DNA of 64,000 nt from Dyella subtropica (GTDB lineage: Bacteria; Pseudomonadota; Gammaproteobacteria; Xanthomonadales; Rhodanobacteraceae), in assembly GCF_026283965.1 (NCBI RefSeq), contig NZ_JAPDPD010000009.1:1-64000 (forward strand), read 5' to 3'. The position numbers and the translations under genes are program-made. The notes below the pieces were generated by a model, which saw only the letters and a program-made list of their open reading frames with translations, did not search any database and was not told where the DNA came from. Of this stretch, positions 10,101-17,639 are shown piece by piece (position 1 is the stretch's first letter; the number at the start of each line of letters is the position of its first letter).

Positions 10101-10543
10101 GCGCCGTGCAGGCGCCGGTGGTGGAAGAAGTGCGCGTACGGCCGCTGGTCATGGTGGTCGACGACTCCATCACCATGCGCAAAGTCACCGGCCGCGTGCT
10201 GGAGCGCCACGAGTACGAAGTCAGCACCGCGAAGGACGGCGTGGATGCGGTGGAGAAACTCCACGATCGCGTGCCGGACCTGATGCTGCTCGACATCGAG
10301 ATGCCTCGCATGGACGGTTTCGAACTCGCCACGCACATGAAGGCGGACCCGCGCCTGCGCGGCGTGCCGATCATCATGATCACCTCGCGTACCGGCGACA
10401 AACACCGCCAGCGCGCGTTCGACATCGGCGTGGATCGCTACCTGGGCAAGCCGTATCAGGAAGCCGAACTGCTGATGCAGATCAGCGAGGTGCTGGAACA
10501 ACGCGCCATGCAAGATCAGACCACGGAGTCGGCCCATGGCTGA
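4199..10543 (+). CDS. chpA: Hybrid chemotaxis histidine kinase ChpA (PilL)
   Basis: Giant CheA-type kinase of the Pil-Chp system, 2114 residues. The N-terminal FimL-like/Hpt part has a histidine at 51 (SLHQVQGTL). Better phosphotransfer boxes follow: H727 (HTLKGSGRLVG), a degenerate H914 (HTLHGA, lysine lost) and H1379 (HTLKGGARIAG). Eighteen EPEVA-like pentapeptides link the latter two. The CheA dimerisation and ATPase region starts near 1500 with the N-box around HMLRNAVAHGIESPEER, DDGRGLD and GRGVGMDVV. A CheW domain and a C-terminal receiver (MVVDDS, LLDIEMPRMDG, LGKPY) complete it. It is slightly shorter than or similar to other ChpA proteins. Its last 8 bases overlap chpB. Confidence 0.95.
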   Translation: MRLQDHIDFTTLQWVKPELDETLAMAREALESYVDNPGNRAVMRKCADSLHQVQGTLRMVELYGAALVAEEMETLAISLLEDHVAQREDAYAAMMRGLMQLPDYLERLSSGHRDVPVVLLPLLNDLRASRGQQALHESALFSPNLEVVLPDNAPAAMNADEAERQHGQIAELRLRFQQQLLAWFRGQSPEQQLAAMGQTLDGIAARCHSVPGRRLWWIAAGVLEGLQQGVLKSQAGEVRQLIGKVDRSIRHLIEHGESSMRGGDADELARKLLYVVAQSKQRSPRMVQLGQTYGLDALLPGAGELEHARGSMSGHNRALLDSVSKALKDDLLRVKEALDLFLRQSDSDPAQLTQQTEVLERVGDTLGMLALGVPRRVVNEQRRVLDEVANRMRAPDEDLLLDVAGALLYVEASLDDHIESLGADEGYVSEAPASMMPRSEARHILATLMQEATANTGKVKDAIVAFVESGWQHQELIDAPGHMDEVAGALRMLTAPRPAELAEGIGRFIGNELLSDRRVPTSSQMDHLADALAALEYYLEAAREHRGGLEHILDVAEHSLNTLGYWPPPPARTVLASDEAAAPAPAAAPFMAHEFAGELELTDTVSLAAGPDLSSLVVGESVTPTPFAHDLGGLRLVSTEHVTPQTSSDEGDWIEVEEEIVEQVPVSGASGADAGFELSAEGIDDDIREIFLEEMQEEIDNLRTAQQAWLADPQQIAALTPIRRSFHTLKGSGRLVGASMLGEYAWKIENMLNRVLDQSIAPNENVQALIGQAIEALPPLRAALMGEGMPSVPLAAIMETADRLSAGQENASIADHAPAATETVRRIVKRRVPRLDAAVDAIPAASLASIETSPAPVVAPVLETIAEPVMPPVDPVLLEILRSEVAQYLQTIRHAINRVHGELRVDDGLLRAVHTLHGAIAMVDIALLTQLLSPLESLLKRLRAAGEPLSVEGVSLLGKSADAVDHIMTQFDVEHPVLPDLDALIQRIVELRDGQPEPQVAHVVFEAYADDLSHAEAVADQGALAAALDAAMPVAVADHAPADHAPAEPAAAASSHSEVPADEFTAELMAVLGEFDAEAGVPDTLDVDHEALQDSVAATPAAPAPQESEDDFAALYADLLDEPVESVEPVVEHEAPAVETAEPEVAEPDVVEPDVVELEVAEPEVAALEVAAPEVALPEIAAPEIAAPQIAEPEVAELEIASPEVAEPEIAELEIAEPEVAEPEVAEPEIAEHREDATPFVTAPHDADAFIEFAAFEAPLAPLDTETLHHVETPADVPAPVAHELHAAPVEEAPAHSAPVESAPVESEHVATDLAEHEPEPAHSEYAATWTNSTIDPDLLEIFIEEAREILDHSDSALAQWRAEPTELEHMASVQRDLHTLKGGARIAGMVPVGDLTHAIETLLESPVGRDPARVGDLIGALESGFDQLHVLVQRVSQGRGIEYPQAMIDRFLGMAGETRGTEGQHAPAALAEPIDLPELLPEEGQQDDTRAPQEQIRVRAELLDTLVNHAGEVAIYRSRLEQQVAGYRFNLVELDTTVQRLRSQLRMMEIETEAQIIARFQREHREAGLSVFDPLELDRYSQLQQYSRALAESVSDLVSIQSMLDDLTRQAETLLLQQSRVSSELQDGLLRTRMLPFDTMVPNLRRTLRQAAQEQGKGAQLFVEGAHGEMDRNLLDRIKAPFEHMLRNAVAHGIESPEERRLAGKPEEGSVRIRVAREATEVVVRVTDDGRGLDREAVRKRGIERGLIRADARPSDDQLLALITQPGFSTASSITQLAGRGVGMDVVANEIKQLGGSLAIESQQGQGTTFVLRLPFTLAVTQAILVRIGEATFAIPMTSVQGVARISPSELAERLADPEPSFQYGGEQYGIHDLAELLGIQPGHPGDEQLPLLLTRAGDLRAAIRIDAVIGSREIVVKSVGPQISSVPGILGATIMGDGSVLIILDLAPLVRHGIVRRQERLAEGLSAVQAPVVEEVRVRPLVMVVDDSITMRKVTGRVLERHEYEVSTAKDGVDAVEKLHDRVPDLMLLDIEMPRMDGFELATHMKADPRLRGVPIIMITSRTGDKHRQRAFDIGVDRYLGKPYQEAELLMQISEVLEQRAMQDQTTESAHG
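7622..7891 (+). repeat. 15-bp tandem repeat in chpA (18 pentapeptides)
   Basis: Eighteen consecutive 15-bp units encode variants of EPEVA (EPDVV, ELEIA, APEIA, SPEVA). The coding frame is kept and the linker is acidic and proline-rich, between the third and fourth phosphotransfer modules. Unit number is likely to vary between strains through slippage. Confidence 0.9.
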
Positions 10544-12308
10544 ATCGGCACCGGCAGTCGCACTGCTGTTTGATGATGCGGAGCTGGGTGCCCACTTGCG
10601 CGAAGCCTTGCGCGAGCGCGGAGCACGGATCGTCCACGAAGGCACGCTTGCCACGCTGAGCCGCGACGTGCTGCTCGGCGCCGGTGCGCAAGTCGTCGTA
10701 GTGAACCTGGACGACGATGCCGACGATGCCATGGATCACCTGTACGAGGTGATCGACGGCAACCACCCGCGCGTGGTGTTCAACGACGCGCAGGCCAGCC
10801 GCAAACTCGGCGGCTGGGACCGCGCCCGCTGGGCACGTCACCTCGCCGTGAAAGTGCTCGCCGAGGGCGACATCGACCCGCCGCGCCCACTCAACGCACC
10901 AACCTTCGCTCCCCCCGAACCCGCAGCCGTAGGAGCGCACTCTGTGCGCGAAAACCCTGCGGAGCAGGGTTCGGTTGTGCCCGATCTCCCTCAGAACGAC
11001 ATCAACGCACCAACCGCCTCCACGCCACCTGTAGGAGCGCACCCTGTGCGCGAAAACCCTACGGAGCAAGATTCCCTAACGGTTGATCGCCCACAAGGTG
11101 GGCTCCTACCCACAGAGCCCGAGCCCACACCCCCATCCGAAGCTCTGCTGGCATCAGCCCACGACCACGCCATCGAAGAATCCGAAACCCTCGCGGCCGA
11201 ACTGGAAGCCCTGCTTGCCGCCGCCGAAGGTGCGCCCGCCGACGACGAATTCGGCGGCGGTCTGAACTACGCCATCGGCGAGACCCCGCCGGCACTGCAC
11301 GACGGCCATTTCGGTCCCGACAACCTCATGACGCAGGGACCGGCGCCGATACCGCCGGTGCCGGCCAGCGGCGACCCACGCCCAGCTTTTCAGCTCGACC
11401 ACATGGCGCTGACGCCGCTGGACGAAGAGTTCCTGTCGCAGGTGGACATCCCCATCACCGTAGAAAAAGTGCCGGCCGCGCAAGCGCTGCACAGCGGCTG
11501 GGCGCTGGTCGACGACGACGACGCGCCGACGGCGGAGACTCACCCGGTCGAGAAGAACTTCGGCATCGAGAAAGTGAGCGCGGCAGACTACCTCGCGCCG
11601 GAAGGCGGCAGCCAGGAGGAGTCGATCATCCACGCTGGCATGAGCCTGGAGCTGGTCTCGATGGAGGAAGCCATCGCGCCGCAAAATTTCGAACACGGCC
11701 ATGAAATGCAGCTCGGCGAACTGGAGTCCGCGCTCGGGCGCGTGCTGCTGCTCGGCGCCGCCAACGACAGCACCGATTCGGTCTGCGCCTTTCTGGCCGC
11801 GTTGCCGGCCAACCTGCGCATGACCGTCTTGCACACCCAGCACCAGGGCACCACCACGGTCGAAGCACTGGCCGAACGTTTGGCCGCCCATTCGGCGCTG
11901 CCCGTGCGCATCGCCAATCACGGCATGCGCGCCCGCACCGGCGAAGTACTGCTGGTGCCCGCCAGCCGGCAAGTGCGCCTGCTGCGCGATGGCAGCGTCG
12001 AATCCGAAGCGATCGAACCGTCGTCGTTCCAGAACCCGTCCATCGACGCCAGCTTCACCGCCGCCGCCAACGTCTTCGGCCGCGACGCTGTGGCCATTGT
12101 CTTCGCCGGCAATGCCACCGACGCGGTGGCAGGCGCACAGGCTGTGCATGACCGCGGCGGCAGGGTGTGGGTGGAACACGCTGAAGGCGATCACTACGCC
12201 GACATGGTGCATGGCGTCGAGGCTGAGCGCTTAGACGGTTTTTCAGGCACGCCAATCGAATTGGCGGCACGTTTGGTTGAGGAATTCAGGGTGGAGGCAC
12301 AGCGATGA
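10536..12308 (+). CDS. chpB: ChpB-like CheB methylesterase homologue, probably inactive
   Basis: 590 residues, in the position of chpB. Residues 1-115 resemble a degenerate receiver (LLFDDAELGAHL at the start), and 116-390 form a long acidic linker. Residues about 400-580 align with the CheB catalytic domain. In CheB the triad is Ser (GASTGG), His (QH) and Asp. Here GASTGG is replaced by GAANDS, so the nucleophile is Ala409, while H436 (TQH) and D529 (FAGNATDA) remain. Methylesterase activity is therefore doubtful, and a scaffold or regulatory role is inferred. The linker at residues about 132-191 is encoded by REP-type palindromes. It overlaps chpA by 8 bases and chpC by ATGA. Confidence 0.8.
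   Translation: MAESAPAVALLFDDAELGAHLREALRERGARIVHEGTLATLSRDVLLGAGAQVVVVNLDDDADDAMDHLYEVIDGNHPRVVFNDAQASRKLGGWDRARWARHLAVKVLAEGDIDPPRPLNAPTFAPPEPAAVGAHSVRENPAEQGSVVPDLPQNDINAPTASTPPVGAHPVRENPTEQDSLTVDRPQGGLLPTEPEPTPPSEALLASAHDHAIEESETLAAELEALLAAAEGAPADDEFGGGLNYAIGETPPALHDGHFGPDNLMTQGPAPIPPVPASGDPRPAFQLDHMALTPLDEEFLSQVDIPITVEKVPAAQALHSGWALVDDDDAPTAETHPVEKNFGIEKVSAADYLAPEGGSQEESIIHAGMSLELVSMEEAIAPQNFEHGHEMQLGELESALGRVLLLGAANDSTDSVCAFLAALPANLRMTVLHTQHQGTTTVEALAERLAAHSALPVRIANHGMRARTGEVLLVPASRQVRLLRDGSVESEAIEPSSFQNPSIDASFTAAANVFGRDAVAIVFAGNATDAVAGAQAVHDRGGRVWVEHAEGDHYADMVHGVEAERLDGFSGTPIELAARLVEEFRVEAQR
10929..11109. repeat. Repeat family C (REP-like) inside chpB
   Basis: Two direct copies of a 43-bp unit starting GTAGGAGCGCACYCTGTGCG lie at 10929-10971 and 11031-11073, and a related inverted copy at 11087-11109. 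The same motif is intergenic at 35202-35281 and 55561-55692. Here it is translated as VGAHSVRENPAEQGS and VGAHPVRENPTEQDS without breaking the frame. Confidence 0.85.
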
Positions 12309-12781
12309 GCGAGCAACCGTTACCGCGCGAAATTCGCTGCGTACTCGTGCCAGTAGGCAACCTGCGCCTGCTGCTACCCAACGCCACCGTGGCCGAAGTC
12401 ATCACCCAGCCCACACCTGAGCCAGTGGAAAACGCACCGGCTTGGTTACTCGGCCGCATCGCCTGGCGCGGCTGGCGCGTGCCGCTCGTGTCCTTCACCA
12501 AACTCGCCGGCGCGGAAGAGGGCGATGCCGCACTCAGCGTCCGCGTCGCCGTACTCAAGGCCCTCACCGGCCATCCCAAACTCCCGTTCGTCGCCGTGGT
12601 CACGCAGGGCTTCCCCCGCCTCACCACCCTCAACGCCGAACTCATCATCCCCACCCACGACGGCACGCCGCTGCCGCCGGGCGTCAAAGCCGAAGTGCTG
12701 GTGCGCGATGACGTGGCGGTGATTCCGGATTTGGAAGGGATTGAGGAGCAGTTGGTGGAGTTGCTCGATCTCGCGAGCTAA
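12305..12781 (+). CDS. chpC: CheW-like chemotaxis protein ChpC
   Basis: A CheW-family adaptor of 158 residues and the last gene of the pil-chp operon. The core around PAWLLGRIAWRGWRVPLVSF matches the CheW interaction strand, and MSEQPLPREIRCVLVPVGNLRLLLP is the first sheet. ChpC homologues are thought to link additional receptors to ChpA. Its ATG overlaps the chpB stop (ATGA), so translation is coupled. The assignment relies on position plus the CheW-like fold. Confidence 0.85.
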   Translation: MSEQPLPREIRCVLVPVGNLRLLLPNATVAEVITQPTPEPVENAPAWLLGRIAWRGWRVPLVSFTKLAGAEEGDAALSVRVAVLKALTGHPKLPFVAVVTQGFPRLTTLNAELIIPTHDGTPLPPGVKAEVLVRDDVAVIPDLEGIEEQLVELLDLAS

Positions 12782-12807
12782 ACGTCACGGCGCATCCGCA
12801 ACGTTGT

Positions 12808-12841
12808 CGTAGGTTGGGGTGAGCGTAAGCAAACCCCAGCG
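12808..12841. repeat. Repeat family D copy 1
   Basis: The motif CGTAGGTTGGGGTGAGCGTA followed by AGCAAACCCCAGCG is an imperfect palindrome (GGTTGGGGT / AAACCCC). A second copy lies inverted at 30500-30533, so the two copies bracket the rhs island. Family D is a dispersed intergenic element, not a gene. Confidence 0.7.
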
Positions 12842-12907
12842 TTCATCACGCTGCGAGCGAAATCGCCGTGAGCTACGAAGCCGGCGAAGACTGCAACAAG
12901 CATCTCG

Positions 12908-12958
12908 GAAAAGCGGGGGGGTAGTTAGTTTTGCTTAACTATCCTCGCCCCGCTTTCC
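12908..12958. repeat. Hairpin F copy 1, upstream of rhs1
   Basis: GGAAAAGCGGGGG pairs imperfectly with CCCCGCTTTCC around a conserved inner segment GTAGTTAGTT..GCTTAA. It ends 30 bases before the first rhs start. A related hairpin with the same inner segment is at 40213-40263. It could be a terminator for chpC, an operator or a mobile repeat. Confidence 0.55.
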
Positions 12959-12987
12959 CGTGGTTATATTTTTAGGATAAGGCGTTT

Positions 12988-15900
12988 ATGGATATGCGGT
13001 TGATACGCTTCGCGGCATTATTCTTGATTGGGGTGGTGTTTTCATTTGTGGCGTTGGGGGTGCGTGCTGGGCATGCGCCCATCATTTTCTACAATGTACC
13101 CAATTGGTACAGCGGCGGATGGGATCAAATTAGGTACAAAACACCTTATGACGCATTTGCTATTGAGTGGAATATCCATGCGCCCTACTGTGCTAATGGA
13201 AATTTAGCTTGGAGGCTAACCGATGTTCGGGTATTTCATGCCGAAGGATATGAGGATGGTGCCTTGTATGACGCAGGCATGGATACTTATAACTATGATT
13301 CCTGTAGCTTTTTTGGGCATTCGTCATCTGTGGCAGATGCTAGGAGGTTTGCCAACTGTGGCAATCCCAATAGCAGCACCTACTCTCCGGACGAATATCC
13401 CGGCAGTCGATGCCCGGATTTAGCCATTGATCCCAATAAAGGACGAGGGTTTCCCGATTGCCCGTGTAAGCTTAAGGGTGACCCGGTCAACCCATCGACC
13501 GGCAATAAATTCGAGGTCGACGAGGTTTATCGGGGTGTTGGTAGCTTCCCTGTCGACTTCAAGCTGGCCTACAACAACGCCTACGCAAACTCCCCCGTGC
13601 TGGCGCCCAATCAGCTCTTCTTTGGTGCGCGCCGCAATCACAGCTATCAGATGAGCATTACGCTGGCGAGCAACAGCGTTCTTACCTCGGCGTATGTGCT
13701 GCGCCCGGATGGCAAACTGTATGGCTTCGACAGGCAGGGCAACAACTGGGTCGGCGATCCGGATGTTTCGGACCGGCTGGCGGCGACCTACGATACGACT
13801 GGCGCCGTCACCAGCTGGGTGTACACCACCGCGGACGGACAACAGGAGCAATACAACGCCGCAGGGCGACTGGCGTCGATTCAGCGCCGCGATGGCCAGG
13901 CGCAAGTCCTGACCTATGACGCGAACGGCCGGCTCTCATCGATCGCCGATCCGCAGGGCCGAAGCCTCCTGTTCTTCTACGACGCGAACGGGCGCGCCCA
14001 GCGCCTGCAAGACCCCAGCGGCGGAAGCTATCAGTTCGCCTATGACGCCAGCGGCAACCTGACGGACATCACCTTCCCCGATACGCACGTCAAGCACTTC
14101 ATTTACGGCGAGAACGACGGCACCACCAACCTGGCCGGCCCGTACGACCAGACCGGCGTCGTGGATGAGGCCAACACGCGCATCGGTACGACGCGCTATG
14201 CCAGGTCAGGCGCCGTGACGGCGACGTTGGGGCCGAACGGTGTGGATACCACCAGCTTTAGCTATGCCATCAATGCCGCCGCTTCGGGGGATACCTACAC
14301 GGTCACCGATGCGCTTGGCGCGGCCGAGACCACCTCGGTCATCTACATGTACGGCATCAGTAAGCCGGTGGCCGTGAGTAAGACGTGTGCCGGCTGCCAA
14401 ACCCAAACCACGTCGTATGCCTACGATGCCAATGGTCGGCTTTCCTCGACGACCGATGCGAATGGGCGCGTCACCGCCACGACCTTCGATGCCAATGGCT
14501 TGTTGACGCACGCCGTGGAGGCGCAGGGAACAACCGAACAGCGCACCAGCGATACCGTTTGGGATACGTCGCTGCGACTGCCTTTGCAGCGGGACACGAA
14601 GGACGCCCAAGGCGTAGTCATGGCCCGGACGGGTTGGGTCTACAACGCCAACGGCCAGCCGCTCGCCCGTTGCGACATCGATCCAGCGCTGGCCGGCAGC
14701 TACGCCTGCGCCGCCACCGGCACGGTTCCCACCGGCGTCCGCCGCTGGACGTACACCTATTGCGCCGCCATCGACAGTACCCAGTGCCCGCTGGTCGGCC
14801 TGCTGCTGAGCACCACCGGCCCACGCACCGACCTCGCCAGCACGACGAGCTACAGCTACTACCTCAGCTCCGACGAATCCGGTTGCGGCATCACCGGCGG
14901 GGCCTGCCACCGCGCGGGCGATCTCTACCAAGTCACCGACGCCCTCGGCCACGTGACCACGCTGGTGGCGTACGACAAGAGCGGCCGGGTGGTGCGCCAG
15001 AAAGACAGCAACGGCGTTCTCACCGACCTGACCTATCACTCGCGTGGCTGGCTGCTCACCCGCACCGTACGCGCCAACGCCGACGGTTCCACCTCGGCGA
15101 ACGATGCGGTGACGCAGATCGGCTACACACCGTACGGCGCGGTCGCCTCGATCACCGACCCTGACGGCGTGATCGTCAGCACCACCTACGACGCGGCGCA
15201 TCGCCTGACCCGCCTCACTGATGCTCTTGGCAACTACGTGCAGTACACGCTGGACGCCGCCGGCAACAAGACGGCCGAGCAGGTGTATGACAGCGGCGGC
15301 ACCCTGCGTAAGAGCCTGTCGCGCAGCTACAACACCCTGGGTCAACTCACCGGCCTCACCGACGGCCTGAGCCACACCGTCTTCAACGCCAGCTTCACCG
15401 ACAGCTACGACGCCAACGGCAACCTGGTGCACAGCGCCGACGCGCTGGGCATCCAGCGCAAGCAAGGCTACGACGGTCTCAACCGCCTGGTCAGCACGCT
15501 GGACAACTACAACGGCACCGACAGCGCCACCCAGAACACCCAGAGCGTGTTCGCCTACGACGCGCGCGACCAGCTGCTGGGCGTGGGTGATCCGGACGGC
15601 CTCAACACCACCTACGACTACGACGGCCTGAGCAACCCCAAGGCCGTGCACAGCCCGGATACCGGCACCACGGCGTACGTGGTCGATGCCGCCGGCAACC
15701 GCGCGCAGCAGACCGACGCCAAGGGCAATGTCAGCACGTCCAGCTACGACGCGCTCAACCGCCGCCTCGCCACCACCTACACCGACCCCACGCTCAACGT
15801 CAGCTACACCTACGACGAGGCCAACAGTGTCACCGGGTGCAGCAGTTCGTCTCCGGTCGGCCGCCTGACGCGGGTGACCGAGAACGCCGTGACCACCGTG

Positions 15901-17628
15901 TTCTGCTACGACGCGCGCGGCAATGTCATTCAGAAGCGCCAGGTGCAGTCCACGCAGACCGACGTGACCCAGTACAGCTACACCCTGGGGGATCGCCTGA
16001 GCAGCGTCATCGCGCCGAGCACCACCACCACGCAGTACACGCGCGATGGCGCCGGGCGGGTCACCACCGTGACGGTCACCCCGCCAGGCACGGCGGCCGG
16101 CACGGCCGTCAGCGGCATCACCTATCTGCCGTTCGGTCCGATCGCCAGCTACACCCTGGGCAACGGCCAGACCGTCACGCGCAGCTACGACGCCAACTAC
16201 GCGCTGACCGACGTCGTCAGCCCGGCGCTCAACCTGCACTTCGCCCGCGACGCGATGGGTAACCCCACCGCGTTGGGTAATGCCCCTGGCGCCAACCCCG
16301 CCACCGAGAGCTACAGCTACGACCCGTTGTACCGCCTCACCGGCGTCAACAACGCCAGTGGTGCCGCGATCGAGGCGTACACCTACAGCAAGACCGGGGA
16401 TCGGTTGAGCAAGACCGCCAGCGGCTTGGCCACCGGCACGTACGGCTACCAGAGCGGCACGCACTGGCTGACCAGTATCGGTAGTGGTGCGCGCAGCTAT
16501 GACGCCAATGGCAACACCACCGGCAGTGCGGCGGGTGGCGACACCTGGGGCTATGGCTACAACGGCCGCAACCGGATGACGGTGGTGCAGCGCAATGGGC
16601 AGACCGTCGCTACCTACAGCTACAACGCGCTGGGGCAGCGCATCGGCAAGAGCGTGACGTTCCCGCAGGTGGTCAGTCAGCGGTTTGCGTATGACGAGAG
16701 TAGCCAGCTGATTGGCGAGTACGGCACCACCAATCGCGACTACATCTGGTTGGGTGATCTGCCGGTGGCGGTGGTCGACACCGCAGGCACCACCAGCACG
16801 GTGAGTTATGTGCATGCGGATGGGCTCAATACGCCGCGTGCGATCACGGATGCGACGGGTGCCGCCATCTGGCAGTGGAGCTACCAGGGCAATCCGTTTG
16901 GCGAGCAGCAACCGACAAGCAGCAGCGGCTACGTCTTCAATCCACGTTTCCCGGGGCAGTACTTCGACGTCGAATCTGGGCTGTTGAATTGGGGCTTCAG
17001 GAGCTACGAAGCGGCGGCTGGTCGTTCACCACAGAGCGACCCAACCGGGCTCGGCGGTGGGCTGAGCACCTACGCGTACGTTGCAAATACCCCTCTGAAT
17101 GGCATAGACCCCCTTGGACTCGCTTGCAACGTTAGAGGATGCTGGAACACTCCACAGGAGACGGCGTTTGCGGCTGCCGGAGACTATCGCTCCTATTACC
17201 GAGCGGCATGTGCTGGTCACGATCCATACGCCTGCCGAGCCGGCGAAGTGGCTGCGAACGCGAATGTGCCCGGCATTAGAGGTCCATTGACGCACATCAC
17301 AAATTACAAGCTAGAGCGCTCGATTCGTGAACATTTACCCCCTATGCCGTGCGACCTTTCCCAAGCCCTTGTTGACGAAGCGATGGATGGGATTCGACAG
17401 GATCTTGCAATAGCACGGGTGGATAGCCTTAGAAGGGCAACCGAGGACAATCCGCTGATGGTGAAGAAAGGGCTTATTAGCCGCTTTCACCATCGCGTTT
17501 TTGCAAGACACGGCGCTTCCGAAGACGTTTTCGGGGGAGATACATGGGACAAAATTCACGGGGCGGCAATCTCCGAGTTCTTCGGCGACCGGTACGAATG
17601 GTGCGACGCGCCTGCATGCACACAATAA
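12988..17628 (+). CDS. Sec-exported RHS repeat polymorphic toxin, copy 1
   Basis: 1546 residues with a signal peptide at 1-28 (LFLIGVVFSFVALGVRA). A DUF6531-like entry segment (GDPVNPSTGNKFEVDEVY) and then many YD repeats (YDANGRL type) follow. The RHS core ends at PQSDPTGLGGG and a DPLGL motif near residue 1374. The last 167 residues are a unique tip with a His/Asp-rich stretch (FHHRVFARHG, FGGDTWDKIHG) that I do not recognise. C467 and C470 form a CxxC shared in spirit with copies 2 and 3. No PAAR or VgrG-like N-terminus is present, so type VI delivery is not indicated. Contact-dependent toxicity is inferred from the family. An exported small protein follows 12 bases later. Confidence 0.9.
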   Translation: MDMRLIRFAALFLIGVVFSFVALGVRAGHAPIIFYNVPNWYSGGWDQIRYKTPYDAFAIEWNIHAPYCANGNLAWRLTDVRVFHAEGYEDGALYDAGMDTYNYDSCSFFGHSSSVADARRFANCGNPNSSTYSPDEYPGSRCPDLAIDPNKGRGFPDCPCKLKGDPVNPSTGNKFEVDEVYRGVGSFPVDFKLAYNNAYANSPVLAPNQLFFGARRNHSYQMSITLASNSVLTSAYVLRPDGKLYGFDRQGNNWVGDPDVSDRLAATYDTTGAVTSWVYTTADGQQEQYNAAGRLASIQRRDGQAQVLTYDANGRLSSIADPQGRSLLFFYDANGRAQRLQDPSGGSYQFAYDASGNLTDITFPDTHVKHFIYGENDGTTNLAGPYDQTGVVDEANTRIGTTRYARSGAVTATLGPNGVDTTSFSYAINAAASGDTYTVTDALGAAETTSVIYMYGISKPVAVSKTCAGCQTQTTSYAYDANGRLSSTTDANGRVTATTFDANGLLTHAVEAQGTTEQRTSDTVWDTSLRLPLQRDTKDAQGVVMARTGWVYNANGQPLARCDIDPALAGSYACAATGTVPTGVRRWTYTYCAAIDSTQCPLVGLLLSTTGPRTDLASTTSYSYYLSSDESGCGITGGACHRAGDLYQVTDALGHVTTLVAYDKSGRVVRQKDSNGVLTDLTYHSRGWLLTRTVRANADGSTSANDAVTQIGYTPYGAVASITDPDGVIVSTTYDAAHRLTRLTDALGNYVQYTLDAAGNKTAEQVYDSGGTLRKSLSRSYNTLGQLTGLTDGLSHTVFNASFTDSYDANGNLVHSADALGIQRKQGYDGLNRLVSTLDNYNGTDSATQNTQSVFAYDARDQLLGVGDPDGLNTTYDYDGLSNPKAVHSPDTGTTAYVVDAAGNRAQQTDAKGNVSTSSYDALNRRLATTYTDPTLNVSYTYDEANSVTGCSSSSPVGRLTRVTENAVTTVFCYDARGNVIQKRQVQSTQTDVTQYSYTLGDRLSSVIAPSTTTTQYTRDGAGRVTTVTVTPPGTAAGTAVSGITYLPFGPIASYTLGNGQTVTRSYDANYALTDVVSPALNLHFARDAMGNPTALGNAPGANPATESYSYDPLYRLTGVNNASGAAIEAYTYSKTGDRLSKTASGLATGTYGYQSGTHWLTSIGSGARSYDANGNTTGSAAGGDTWGYGYNGRNRMTVVQRNGQTVATYSYNALGQRIGKSVTFPQVVSQRFAYDESSQLIGEYGTTNRDYIWLGDLPVAVVDTAGTTSTVSYVHADGLNTPRAITDATGAAIWQWSYQGNPFGEQQPTSSSGYVFNPRFPGQYFDVESGLLNWGFRSYEAAAGRSPQSDPTGLGGGLSTYAYVANTPLNGIDPLGLACNVRGCWNTPQETAFAAAGDYRSYYRAACAGHDPYACRAGEVAANANVPGIRGPLTHITNYKLERSIREHLPPMPCDLSQALVDEAMDGIRQDLAIARVDSLRRATEDNPLMVKKGLISRFHHRVFARHGASEDVFGGDTWDKIHGAAISEFFGDRYEWCDAPACTQ

Positions 17629-17639
17629 GGAGCCTTAAG

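Noticed and set aside
14206-16911. 901-codon open frame on the minus strand opposite rhs copy 1 (similar ones at 20491-22731 and 25932-28376)
   Set aside because: They arise from the codon pattern of the YD repeats, recur in all three cores, lack a ribosome site and match no family.
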